In this document: piece by piece, positions 42,357-51,138 of the stretch
How positions within the stretch are numbered: the stretch's first letter is position 1
Layout of the letters: the number at the start of each line of letters is the position of its first letter
Source: an uncultured Ruminococcus sp.
GTDB lineage: Bacteria > Bacillota > Clostridia > UBA1212
Assembly (NCBI GenBank): GCA_902792515.1
Contig: CADAZX010000020.1
Location: 1 to 64,000 of the forward strand
Length of the DNA: 64,000 nt
Direction: 5' to 3'
The notes under the pieces: model-generated
Seen by the model: only the letters and a program-made list of their open reading frames with translations
Databases searched by the model: none
Told to the model about the DNA's origin: nothing
Translations under genes and position numbers: made by a program

Positions 42357-44525
42357 ATGAAGAAAAAGCACAATCTCGCTTACAAATTTTTATATCGGAT
42401 GAACCTTGTGTGGGTGAACGTCGCTGTCGCCGCCGTGCTGATCGCGCTGACGGCTGTCACGTTTTTTGAGGCCGGAAAGCCGGGGCTTTTCGTACTCTGC
42501 ATCGTTCTGCTCGCACTCCTTCTCGCGCTCGACATCGCTCTCATCGCGGTCCGCCGGAAAAAGGCGAAAAAAGACGCCGAGAGACTCGGCTTTTCCGACG
42601 AAAACGGCACGGTCTGCACCGGCCTTCTCGACGCGATGCAGCTGGCCACGGTGATCCTTACTCAGACAGGCAAGCTCTGCTGGGCGAACATCGAATTCAA
42701 ACAGATGTGCGAAGCGCTTTCGGTGAAGCCGGGAGCGGTCGTTTCCGATATTTTCGAGAACTACATCAAAAACGCGGTCGACGAGGGCGTCCGCTCGGAT
42801 TCGAAGGACGTGAAGATCGGCAAGGGCTTTTTCAAAATGTACTTTACGTACGTCCGCGCTTCCGAGGAGCTTCTGAACGGCGACAAAACCGGTTGCTGCG
42901 TCTATTTCGTGGAGACGACGGCATACGAGAGGCTAAAGGACCTCTACAAGCGACGCAAGATCGTGCTCGGCGAGATACTCGTCGACAACTACGAGGAGAT
43001 ATTCCAGACGAACGGCGAGTCGGTCGCGAACCAGGTGCTCATCGAGGTCAACAACATTTTCAACGCGTGGATCCAGGACCGCAACGCGATCATTAAAAGG
43101 CTGACGCGCGAGCGCTACATTATGGTGGTCGAGGAGCAGAGCCTGAAGGCGATCGAGGCCGAACGGTTCACGGTGCTGGAGAGCGTCAAGAAGATATCGG
43201 TGGGCAACTCGTTCCCGGTGACGCTCAGTATCGGTCTTTCGACGAACAGGCAGGAGCTGACCGACGAGGCGTTCGACGCGTTCGTGACGGGGGATTACGA
43301 GTCCGACGCGTATAAGAGGGCGTTTTCGGACACGCTTGCGGGAAGCTTCGCGGACGTGGACGAGCTGCTCAACCTGTCGCTCAGCCGCGGAGGCGACCAG
43401 GCGATAGTCAAAACGGGAGCCGACAGCAGGAGCAATCTTTTCTTCGGAGGCAGCGAGATTGACACCGACCGCGAGGACATGGTCAGCGCGAGAGTCAACG
43501 CCGGCATCCTGAAGGACGAGATCCTGAAATCCAAAAAGGTGCTTTGCATGGGCCACGCGGCGGCAGACCTCGACGCGATAGGTTCAGCGCTTGCGGTGTA
43601 CAGAATCTCGATGCAGCTCGGTGTGAGAGCGTACGTGGTTCTGGACGGCCCGAATCCGCAGATATCGGTCGTTTACGCGGCGATAATGGACACCGGCGAG
43701 TACGGCGACGTTTTCATCTCCAAGAGCGAGGCGCTCAACATTCTTGACGAAAACACGCTGACGGTCGTCACGGACACGTTCTCCGAAAGGCAGGTCGAGG
43801 CGCCGGAGGTCGTTCACAACTCGTCGAGAATTATCGTTATCGACCACCACAGAAGGGGCGTCGACTTCATCAAAAATACGATCTTCAACTACGCCGACAC
43901 GATGGCTTCGTCTGCGAGCGAGCTTATCGTAGAGATGATCCGCTACATTTTCCCGAACGAGAAAATTCTCCGGAAAATAGAGGCGGAAACGCTCTACGGC
44001 GGCATCCTTCTCGACACCAAGAACATGTTCTTCAAGACGAGCCGCAGAACGTTCGACGTGTGCGCGTATTTAAGGCAGCAGGGCGTCATTCCGGTCGCGG
44101 TGAGGAAATACATCCAGCCGAGCTTCGAGGACTACAAGCGCATCAACGAGATTGTCTCGGGAATGAAATTCCTGTCGGTCAACAACAAGGGCGTCGCGCT
44201 GACCACGTGCACGCTTCCCAGAAGCGACGTAAACAAGCTGGCGTCGATGGCGGCCGACAAGATGCTCGAGATCGCGGGCGTCGACTGCTCGTTCGTTATC
44301 GTGAAGCAGGATTCGGACGTCGCAATCAAGGCGAGATCGCTCGGAGACGTCAACGTGCAGATCATTCTGGAGCACCACGAGATCGCGGGCGGCGGCCACT
44401 TCACAGCGGCGGCGGGATACGTCAAGAACTGCACTCCCGAGAGGGCGGAGCAGCTCATTGTGGGCATCCTCAGGAGCGAAAACAAGCCTGCCGACAGCCA
44501 GAACAGACAGAATCAGCCGGAATAA
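42357..44525 (+). CDS. gdpP: Cyclic-di-AMP phosphodiesterase GdpP
   Basis: 722 residues. Two N-terminal membrane helices (about 15-60), a PAS-like region (about 85-190), a degenerate GGDEF domain (about 200-315, no intact GGDEF motif) and a DHH/DHHA1 phosphoesterase (about 390-705). Metal-site motifs are preserved: GHAAADLDAIGS, VTDTFS, VIDHHRR and ILLDTKNM, plus GGGHFTAAAG in DHHA1. It hydrolyses c-di-AMP to pApA, affecting osmotic and cell-wall control. The gdpP-rplI-dnaB order is a conserved Firmicutes neighbourhood. AATAACGGCAGA-like units repeat after the stop codon. Confidence 0.96.
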   Translation: MKKKHNLAYKFLYRMNLVWVNVAVAAVLIALTAVTFFEAGKPGLFVLCIVLLALLLALDIALIAVRRKKAKKDAERLGFSDENGTVCTGLLDAMQLATVILTQTGKLCWANIEFKQMCEALSVKPGAVVSDIFENYIKNAVDEGVRSDSKDVKIGKGFFKMYFTYVRASEELLNGDKTGCCVYFVETTAYERLKDLYKRRKIVLGEILVDNYEEIFQTNGESVANQVLIEVNNIFNAWIQDRNAIIKRLTRERYIMVVEEQSLKAIEAERFTVLESVKKISVGNSFPVTLSIGLSTNRQELTDEAFDAFVTGDYESDAYKRAFSDTLAGSFADVDELLNLSLSRGGDQAIVKTGADSRSNLFFGGSEIDTDREDMVSARVNAGILKDEILKSKKVLCMGHAAADLDAIGSALAVYRISMQLGVRAYVVLDGPNPQISVVYAAIMDTGEYGDVFISKSEALNILDENTLTVVTDTFSERQVEAPEVVHNSSRIIVIDHHRRGVDFIKNTIFNYADTMASSASELIVEMIRYIFPNEKILRKIEAETLYGGILLDTKNMFFKTSRRTFDVCAYLRQQGVIPVAVRKYIQPSFEDYKRINEIVSGMKFLSVNNKGVALTTCTLPRSDVNKLASMAADKMLEIAGVDCSFVIVKQDSDVAIKARSLGDVNVQIILEHHEIAGGGHFTAAAGYVKNCTPERAEQLIVGILRSENKPADSQNRQNQPE

Positions 44526-44654
44526 CGGCAGAAATAACGGCAGAATTAACTGCAGTGATAACGCTCACGCGCGAATGATGCGGGGCGGCCCCGGGGACTT
44601 GAAAATACCGCGGGGAACAAAATTTTAAAAATATAACCGGGAGGTATGATATAG

Positions 44655-45101
44655 ATGAAACTCATTTTGACAACAGACGTTAAAAATCTCGGAAAAAAGG
44701 ACGAAATGGTCCAGGTCAGCGACGGCTACGGCAGAAATTACCTGATTCCGCGCGGACTGGCGGTAGAGGCGACCGCTGCCAACATCAACCAGATGAAGGA
44801 CAAGCAGAACGCCGCCGCCACGAAACAGAAGCGCGAGCAGGCGGCGGCCGAGTCCTACAAGGAGCAGCTCGAGGGCAAAGTGATCGTCGTGAAGGCGAGA
44901 GCGGGCGAAAACGGCAAGCTTTTCGGAGCGGTCGCGTCCAAGGACATCGCCGAAGCAGTCGAAAAGCAGCTCGGCTTCAAGCTTGACAAGAAGAAGATAG
45001 TTCTCGACGAGCCCGTGAAAAACACAGGCAAAAAGCAGGTTCCCGTGAAGCTCTACCCGGGCATCACCGCGACGCTCGACGTCAGCGTGGAAGCCGAGTA
45101 A
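44655..45101 (+). CDS. rplI: Large ribosomal subunit protein bL9
   Basis: 148 residues. N-terminal domain KLILTTDVKNLGKKDEMV and the signature GYGRNYLIPRGLAVEAT, then the long connecting helix (about 40-75) and the C-terminal domain (GENGKLFGAVASKDIAEAV, KIVLDEPVKNTGKKQVPVKL). Binds 23S rRNA at the base of the L1 stalk. GGGAGGT ribosome site with a slightly long spacing. Confidence 0.97.
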   Translation: MKLILTTDVKNLGKKDEMVQVSDGYGRNYLIPRGLAVEATAANINQMKDKQNAAATKQKREQAAAESYKEQLEGKVIVVKARAGENGKLFGAVASKDIAEAVEKQLGFKLDKKKIVLDEPVKNTGKKQVPVKLYPGITATLDVSVEAE

Positions 45102-45321
45102 CGCCGGAGCGTTCCGCGTTCCGTATGTTCGCGAATCCATGTTCGCGAATTCATGTTCGCGGATCTGTATTGCGGATCCGTATTAAAGATAAAGGGGCTT
45201 CCCGCCGCGCGCGGGGGCGCCTGACGGTTTTTTAAATTCTGCGGCGGCACGGCAACGTAAAAGAGCCGCCGCTGCTTATCACTTTTAAACTTTTGTTTAA
45301 ATTTTAGCGGGGTGCCAAGAC
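45102..45321. other. rplI-dnaB spacer with triplicate short repeats
   Basis: ATGTTCGCGAATYC-type units occur three times (about 45125-45165), followed by two GCGGATCYGTATT units. A GCGGCGG/CCGCCGC stem near 45240-45273 is a weak terminator candidate. Confidence 0.5.
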
Positions 45322-46653
45322 ATGCCTGACAGACAGAACCTCACACAGCCTCAAAGCCTTGAATCCGAGGCGGCGCTTCTCGGCGCGCTTCTTGCCGACA
45401 ACAACGTGATTTACGACGTTATCGACACCGTTAATCCGGAGGATTTTTACAGCGAGACGAACAAGGCGATTTACGACGTTTGCGTGGCGCTTTTCAACGA
45501 GAGCGTGACGATAGATATTCTGACGGTTTCCGACCGGCTGGAGAAGCGCGGCCTTTTGGCGAAGGTCGGCGGCTACAGCTACCTCACGTCGCTCCTCGAC
45601 GGCACCTATCTGACGTCGAACGCGGCCGCATACGCCGAGGTCATCGCCGAAAAATCGATGATGCGCAGGCTTATCGCGACGGGAAGGAGCATCGTCGACG
45701 TCGCATATAAGAATGAGAAAACGCTCTCGGAGACGCTCGAATTCGCCGAAAACGCCGTCCTCAACGTCACTCAGAAGACCGCCAGCAAGGGCTATTCGAA
45801 GCTTTCCGACATCAACGCGGACGTATACCTCGAGCTGGAGGAAAACGCCGGCAAGGGCGGCATGACCGGCATTCCGACAGGCTTTACGGACCTCGACAGG
45901 TACCTCTCGGGAATGAAAAAGGCCGACATGATCGTCGTCGGCGCGCGCCCGGGAATGGGAAAAACGGCTTTCATGCTGGAAATAGCCAAATACGTCGCGG
46001 TCAGGAAAAAGCTTCCGGTCGCGGTTTTCAACCTCGAAATGGAGAAGGAGCAGCTCGCCACGAGAATCCTGAGCAGCCAGTCCGGCGTCCCGAGCGAGAA
46101 GCTGAAGCGCGCCGAACTTAGCCAGAACGATTGGCTCGACCTGGCGGAGGCGGTTTCCGCGCTGGCAGACGCACCGATCTACATCGACGACTCGTCCGAA
46201 AACACGATCCAGTCGATCAGGGCGAAGTGCCGCAAACTTAAAATTGAAAAAGACATCAAACTCATCGTACTCGACTATCTGCAACTGATGAACTCCGCGG
46301 GCAGGCGCAACGACGGAAACCGCGTCACGGAGGTCTCGGACATTTCCAGGCAGATAAAAATGATGGCGCGCGAACTAGGCGTTCCGATCATTGTCGGTTC
46401 GCAGCTCAGCCGCGAGGTCGACAGGCGTGAGGACAAGCGCCCCAAACTGAGCGACCTTCGCGAATCCGGAGGCATCGAGCAGGACGCCGACGTCGTTCTG
46501 TTCCTCTACAGGGAGGTCGAGTACAACAAGGAGACCGAATTCAAGAACGTTGCCGAGGTCATCATCGGCAAGCAGAGAAACGGTATGCAGGGCACTGTCA
46601 AGCTCTTCTTCGACGCGGACCATACGACTTTCAGGAACATGGCGAAGAGCTGA
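45322..46653 (+). CDS. dnaB: Replicative DNA helicase DnaB
   Basis: 443 residues. N-terminal primase-interacting domain (about 8-105; QSLESEAALLGALLADNNVI) and RecA-like C-terminal domain (about 175-440) with Walker A VGARPGMGKTAFMLE, Walker B LIVLDYLQLM, and the C-terminal IEQDADVVLFLYR motif; SRLEVD-type sensor segment QLSREVDRREDKRP is present. Hexameric fork helicase. Follows gdpP-rplI as in other Firmicutes; tilS follows after 33 bases. Confidence 0.97.
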   Translation: MPDRQNLTQPQSLESEAALLGALLADNNVIYDVIDTVNPEDFYSETNKAIYDVCVALFNESVTIDILTVSDRLEKRGLLAKVGGYSYLTSLLDGTYLTSNAAAYAEVIAEKSMMRRLIATGRSIVDVAYKNEKTLSETLEFAENAVLNVTQKTASKGYSKLSDINADVYLELEENAGKGGMTGIPTGFTDLDRYLSGMKKADMIVVGARPGMGKTAFMLEIAKYVAVRKKLPVAVFNLEMEKEQLATRILSSQSGVPSEKLKRAELSQNDWLDLAEAVSALADAPIYIDDSSENTIQSIRAKCRKLKIEKDIKLIVLDYLQLMNSAGRRNDGNRVTEVSDISRQIKMMARELGVPIIVGSQLSREVDRREDKRPKLSDLRESGGIEQDADVVLFLYREVEYNKETEFKNVAEVIIGKQRNGMQGTVKLFFDADHTTFRNMAKS

Positions 46654-46686
46654 CGCTCTCAAATTCCGGCTCTTTTTAAGGACGGT

Positions 46687-48237
46687 ATGGACGTTTTCGC
46701 GAAAATCTACTCCAAATTCACAGAAACGGTTAAAACGCGGAGCCTTATCGAACCCGGTGACGTGGTTATCGCGTCGCTTTCGGGCGGGAGCGACTCCGTT
46801 GCTTTGCTGTGGCTTCTGGTGACCTTCGCGAAAAAAAACGCGGAAAACGCGGCCTTCTGCCCGGTGACCGTGAAGGCGTTCCATTTTAACCACATGATAA
46901 GGGGCGCGGAGGCCGACGGCGACGAGGAGTTCTGCGGGGAGCTCGCAAAAAAAGCAGGCGTGAGTTTCAGGGCGGAGCGCGGCGACGTACCGGCGTACGC
47001 GTCGGAAAAAGGGCTCTCGATCGAGACCGCGGCGAGGGAAATGCGCTACAGGGCGCTTGAAAACTACGCGCTCGAGCTCGAAAAGGAGACAGGCGCGAAC
47101 GTAAAGATCGCGGTCGCTCACAACCGGGAGGACCGCGCGGAAACCGTACTGTTCAACATTATAAGAGGCACCTCGGTGGACGGCCTCGCGGGAATCCGCT
47201 ACAGGAACGGAAGAATCGTCAGGCCGCTGCTCGACGTCTCGAAAGAGGAGACGTACGCGGTGTGCGACCGCTTCGGGAGCGGATTCAGGACCGACTCCAC
47301 GAACCTCACGACGGACTGCACGAGGAACCTTCTTCGCCTCGACGTGATCCCGTACGTCAACGAAAAAACAGGCAGCGACCTGACCGAAAAGCTTTTGAGG
47401 CTCTCGGAGCTCGCGGAGGCCGACGCGGAATATCTTGACGCGGAGGCCGGAAGCGCTTTCATAAATTGCGCGCGCGAGGAAGACGGTACTGTGTTTCTCG
47501 ACTGCGGAAAGTTTTCCGCGCTTCACCCGGCCGTGAGGGGGCGCGTCGCCGTAAAGGCCGTTTCGCTCGCGAAGGCCGGCGGAGAGGCGCCGTTCAGGGA
47601 CGGAGTGTCAGTTTCGCAGAGCATGGTTAACAGGCTGTCGAGGTTCGCGGAAAGCGGAAGAAGCGGCGGCGAGCTCGAGCTTGGGAACGGTATTTTTTGC
47701 CTTAAAAAAGGAAAAATCATAAAGATCGGAGAACACTCTACGGAGGCGGCTGCAACGCCAAAAGACAACACTCCTGTGCATCTTGAGGAAGCTCTTGAGA
47801 CTGCTTTGAGGGCGGATGCGTGCGGAGAGCTTTCGGCGGAGTTTTCCGGCGGAAGGCTTACAGTGACGGGACCGCTGACGGCGCGGGAGAGTATTTCGGA
47901 CGCGTTAAAGCGCGCCAAAAACGACACGCGTTACGCATCGTTCGACCTTGAAAAACTGGCGGAGTTCGTCGCGGAATCGGGCGGAGAACTCGTGCTGAGA
48001 CACCCGGCGGCCGGGGACGTTTTCAAGCCGTTCGGTGCGCCGGGAAAGAAGCCTCTAAGGAGGTTTTTTACGGACGTGAAGCTGCCGGCGGCGGAGCGTG
48101 AAAACGCGGCTGTTTTGGCAACCGGAAACACGGTGCTGCACGTTTTCGGTGTGCGCGGCGGAGATTTTGTCACTGTACAAAAGCGGACGTCGTGTGGTAT
48201 AATGTTTTATTACGGGACCGTTCCCGCGGAGGACTGA
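46687..48237 (+). CDS. tilS: tRNA(Ile)-lysidine synthase
   Basis: 516 residues. PP-loop ATP site SLSGGSDSVALLWLL (about 31-45), then AVAHNREDRAETVLFNIIRGT and the tRNA-contact region GSGFRTDSTNLTTDCTRNLLR. The C-terminal TilS_C domain (about 415-490) ends with the typical GDVFKPFGAPGKKPLRRFF pattern. It converts the wobble C34 of the Ile-CAU tRNA to lysidine, so that AUA codons are read as Ile. AAGGACGG ribosome site. The hpt/ftsH promoter lies within its last codons. Confidence 0.95.
   Translation: MDVFAKIYSKFTETVKTRSLIEPGDVVIASLSGGSDSVALLWLLVTFAKKNAENAAFCPVTVKAFHFNHMIRGAEADGDEEFCGELAKKAGVSFRAERGDVPAYASEKGLSIETAAREMRYRALENYALELEKETGANVKIAVAHNREDRAETVLFNIIRGTSVDGLAGIRYRNGRIVRPLLDVSKEETYAVCDRFGSGFRTDSTNLTTDCTRNLLRLDVIPYVNEKTGSDLTEKLLRLSELAEADAEYLDAEAGSAFINCAREEDGTVFLDCGKFSALHPAVRGRVAVKAVSLAKAGGEAPFRDGVSVSQSMVNRLSRFAESGRSGGELELGNGIFCLKKGKIIKIGEHSTEAAATPKDNTPVHLEEALETALRADACGELSAEFSGGRLTVTGPLTARESISDALKRAKNDTRYASFDLEKLAEFVAESGGELVLRHPAAGDVFKPFGAPGKKPLRRFFTDVKLPAAERENAAVLATGNTVLHVFGVRGGDFVTVQKRTSCGIMFYYGTVPAED
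48174..48203 (+). promoter_or_regulatory. Extended -10 promoter inside the 3' end of tilS
   Basis: TGTACA (48174-48179), 18 bases, TATAAT (48198-48203) with GTGTGG before it. It would drive hpt and ftsH, 170 bases before the hpt start. Confidence 0.7.
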
Positions 48238-48376
48238 AACGATGCGGCGCGTGCCCGTAGGCAGAGGATTATTTCCCGGAAATGCCGGGGAGCGGCGGAA
48301 GCGCCGGCTTCCGGTTTTTTCCCGGCGGAATTGTTTCCGGAATTGTTTTAATAAGTTTAAACGACGGAGGTTTCGG

Positions 48377-48904
48377 ATGTTTTACGACAAATGCGAAGAG
48401 ATTCTTATAAGCAAAGAGAGCCTGGCCAAACGCGTGGAGGAGCTCGGGGATCAGATCACTGCCGACTACGAGGGCAAGGACCTTGTGGTGATCGGCGTGC
48501 TGCGCGGTTCGTTCATTTTCCTTGCGGACCTTGTCAGGGCGATAAAAATGCCGCTCAGCCTCGATTTTATGATCGCGAAGAGCTACGCGGGCACGGAGAC
48601 GACAGGCGAGGTCAGGATCCTCAAGGACGCCGACGTGAAGGTCGCGGGAAAGCACGTTCTTATCGTCGAGGACATCATCGACTCCGGTTTCACTCTCAGC
48701 AAGCTCGTTCCCTACTTCGAGAACCGCAACGCCGCGAGCGTCAGAATCTGCACGGCGCTCAACAAGCCCTCCCGCAGGCAGGTGAAGGACCTGCACGTGG
48801 ACTACGTAGGGTTTGAGATCCCGGACGCGTTCGTGGTTGGCTACGGACTCGACTTTAACGACGGGATGCGCAACTTCCCGGAGATCCGCATATACAAGCC
48901 CTGA
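48377..48904 (+). CDS. hpt: Hypoxanthine phosphoribosyltransferase
   Basis: 175 residues from ATG 48377, chosen for GGAGG six bases upstream; the frame is open further upstream but lacks homology there. Makes IMP/GMP from hypoxanthine/guanine and PRPP. PRPP loop HVLIVEDIIDSGFTLSKL (about 93) and LVVIGVLRGSFIFLADLVR near the start; purine-binding VDYVGFEIPDAFVVGYGLDF. The tilS-hpt-ftsH order is conserved in Firmicutes. Confidence 0.96.
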   Translation: MFYDKCEEILISKESLAKRVEELGDQITADYEGKDLVVIGVLRGSFIFLADLVRAIKMPLSLDFMIAKSYAGTETTGEVRILKDADVKVAGKHVLIVEDIIDSGFTLSKLVPYFENRNAASVRICTALNKPSRRQVKDLHVDYVGFEIPDAFVVGYGLDFNDGMRNFPEIRIYKP

Positions 48905-48968
48905 CGGGAACTTGCGTGCCGGCCCGGCAAGAGCTCTTTTCAACCGGTACCGGCATTATTATGAAAAA

Positions 48969-49001
48969 ATGATTAGCTCTGATTACGGAGGTTCAATTTG
49001 A
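48969..49001 (+). CDS. Possible 10-codon upstream reading frame overlapping the ftsH start
   Basis: ATG at 48969, ten codons ([10 protein letters not shown]), stop TGA at 48999-49001 overlapping the TTG start of ftsH. It contains the ftsH ribosome site, so ribosomes finishing it would stop exactly at the start codon. It has no clear ribosome site itself (AAAAAATG context), so it may be chance. Confidence 0.25.
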   Translation: MISSDYGGSI

Positions 49002-50983
49002 AGAATTTAACAAAAAGCCTGACTTTTTACGTCGTGATGATAGTCGTCGTGGTGCTCATCGTGCTCGCGGTCCGCAGCTTTATTCCGCTGCCGGCCATGA
49101 ACTACAATGAGTTCCTGAGCGAGCTCTCGAAAGGGAACGTCAAGACTGTCGTTCTGAAGGCGGAGAACGCCGAGGTGACGCTCAAGGCCGAGGTCGAGGT
49201 GACCAGGATCGAGAAAAACTCCGAGAAAAAAGTGAAGCTCAAGGCCGACACCAAGTACGGAGTCGACGTTCTGTCCGTTTCCGAATTCCAGCGGTTCATG
49301 ACGGATTACATGACCGACGGAACGCACGGGGACGTTATGTTCACAGAGAAAATGGAGCACATTCCCGGCTGGGTGAGCGTCGTTCCTTACGCGATTCTTA
49401 TCGTCATCGTGCTCGTGTTCATTTTCATCTTCCTCGGCCAGAACAACGGCAGCAGCAAGGTCATGACGTTCTCGAGGAGCCGCGCGCGTCTCTACACGAC
49501 GAGCAAGATCAAGTTCGACGACGTCGCCGGCGCGGATGAGGAAAAAGAGGAGATGGCGGAGATCGTCGACTTCCTCAAAAATCCGAAAAAATACTACAAA
49601 ATGGGCGCCAGGACGCCCAAGGGCGTGCTGCTCGTCGGACCTCCCGGAACAGGTAAAACGTACCTCGCGAAGGCGGTCGCGGGCGAGGCGCACGTGCCTT
49701 TCTTCTCAATCAGCGGCTCAGATTTTGTCGAAATGTACGTCGGCGTCGGCGCGGCGCGCGTTCGTGACCTTTTTGAACAGGCCAAAAAGAACTCGCCGTG
49801 CATCATTTTCATCGACGAGATCGACGCTGTCGGACGTCACAGGGGCGCGGGCCTCGGCGGCGGACACGACGAAAGGGAGCAGACGCTCAACCAGATCCTT
49901 GTCGAAATGGACGGCTTTGAGCAGAATACCGGCATAGTGATCATCGCAGCCACGAACAGACCCGACATTCTCGACCCGGCGCTCACGAGACCCGGAAGAT
50001 TCGACAGAAAGATCACCGTCAACTACCCGGACATCGCGGCCAGGGAGAAGATACTCGGCGTTCACGCGCGCAACAAGACGTTCGCGGAGGACGTGAATTT
50101 CAACGACGTCGCGAAAAACACCGCCGGCTTCACTGCCGCCGACCTCGAGAACCTGCTCAACGAAGCGGCCCTCATCGCCGCCAGAAGAGACTCGGAGGTC
50201 ATCCGCAACGAGCACATCAAAGAGGCGATATTCCGCGTCATCGTCGGCCCCGAGAAGCGCAGCCACGTTATGAGCGACCGCGAAAAGAAGATCACGGCGT
50301 ACCACGAGGCGGGCCACGCGCTTGCGGTCAGGCTCTATTCGACGACCGACAAGGTCGACAGGATATCGATAATTCCGGCGGGAAGCGCGGGCGGCTACAC
50401 GGCTCACAGACCCGAAGAGGACTACTCCTACATGACGCGGCAGCAGCTGTTTGAGCAGATCGTCGTGGCGCTGGCAGGAAAAGCGGCGGAAATGATCGTT
50501 TTCGGCGACATGACGACAGGCGCGTCGTCCGACCTGAGGAGCGCGAACTCGATCGCGATGAACATGGTCGCGAAGTACGGTATGAGCGACGCGGTCGGCA
50601 ACATGATCATGAACACCGGCAGCGACGAAGTTTTCCTCGGAAGGGACTACGGCCACACAAGGGCGGTCAGCGAAGAGCTCTCGTCTCTCGTTGACAGGGA
50701 AGTCAAAAAGCTTATCGACAGCGCGTACGATAAGGTCACGGAGCTTTTGACCGGCAGCCGCGACAAGCTCGAGCTTGTGGCGACGAAGCTGCTCGAAAAG
50801 GAGCGCCTCGAGGCAGACGAGTTCGAACGGCTGTTCACGACAGGCACGCTTGATGCGGAAGAGACCGCGCCAACGGAGACATCGACGGCAACGGATACAA
50901 CCGTTCCGGCGGACGCATCGGCGGCAACGGATACAAAGGCGGCAACGGAATCAACGGACGCAACGGCGGAAGAAAACTCCTGA
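48998..50983 (+). CDS. ftsH: ATP-dependent zinc metalloprotease FtsH
   Basis: 661 residues from TTG 48998, which has ACGGAGG eight bases upstream; no in-frame ATG is better placed. Two membrane helices (about 8-26 and 128-148) flank the external domain; AAA ATPase with Walker [16 protein letters not shown], Walker [12 protein letters not shown] and the SRH arginine region [10 protein letters not shown]; then the protease with HEAGH zinc site. Degrades membrane and unstable cytosolic proteins. The last ~45 residues are a Thr/Ala/Asp low-complexity tail encoded by repeated CGGCAACGGATACAA-like DNA. A 10-codon reading frame ends on the start codon. Confidence 0.96.
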   Translation: MKNLTKSLTFYVVMIVVVVLIVLAVRSFIPLPAMNYNEFLSELSKGNVKTVVLKAENAEVTLKAEVEVTRIEKNSEKKVKLKADTKYGVDVLSVSEFQRFMTDYMTDGTHGDVMFTEKMEHIPGWVSVVPYAILIVIVLVFIFIFLGQNNGSSKVMTFSRSRARLYTTSKIKFDDVAGADEEKEEMAEIVDFLKNPKKYYKMGARTPKGVLLVGPPGTGKTYLAKAVAGEAHVPFFSISGSDFVEMYVGVGAARVRDLFEQAKKNSPCIIFIDEIDAVGRHRGAGLGGGHDEREQTLNQILVEMDGFEQNTGIVIIAATNRPDILDPALTRPGRFDRKITVNYPDIAAREKILGVHARNKTFAEDVNFNDVAKNTAGFTAADLENLLNEAALIAARRDSEVIRNEHIKEAIFRVIVGPEKRSHVMSDREKKITAYHEAGHALAVRLYSTTDKVDRISIIPAGSAGGYTAHRPEEDYSYMTRQQLFEQIVVALAGKAAEMIVFGDMTTGASSDLRSANSIAMNMVAKYGMSDAVGNMIMNTGSDEVFLGRDYGHTRAVSEELSSLVDREVKKLIDSAYDKVTELLTGSRDKLELVATKLLEKERLEADEFERLFTTGTLDAEETAPTETSTATDTTVPADASAATDTKAATESTDATAEENS

Positions 50984-51138
50984 CCGGATCCGGACAATCA
51001 GGGACCTTCGTTTCGGGATTTCCGCGACGCGCGCGGTGAAAGATAACGCGGCGCGGCGGATACGCGAAAGCGGGGGTCCCTTGTTTTGACGGAATTAATA
51101 AGCGGATTATCAAAAGCGGATTTAAGACAGGGAGCAAA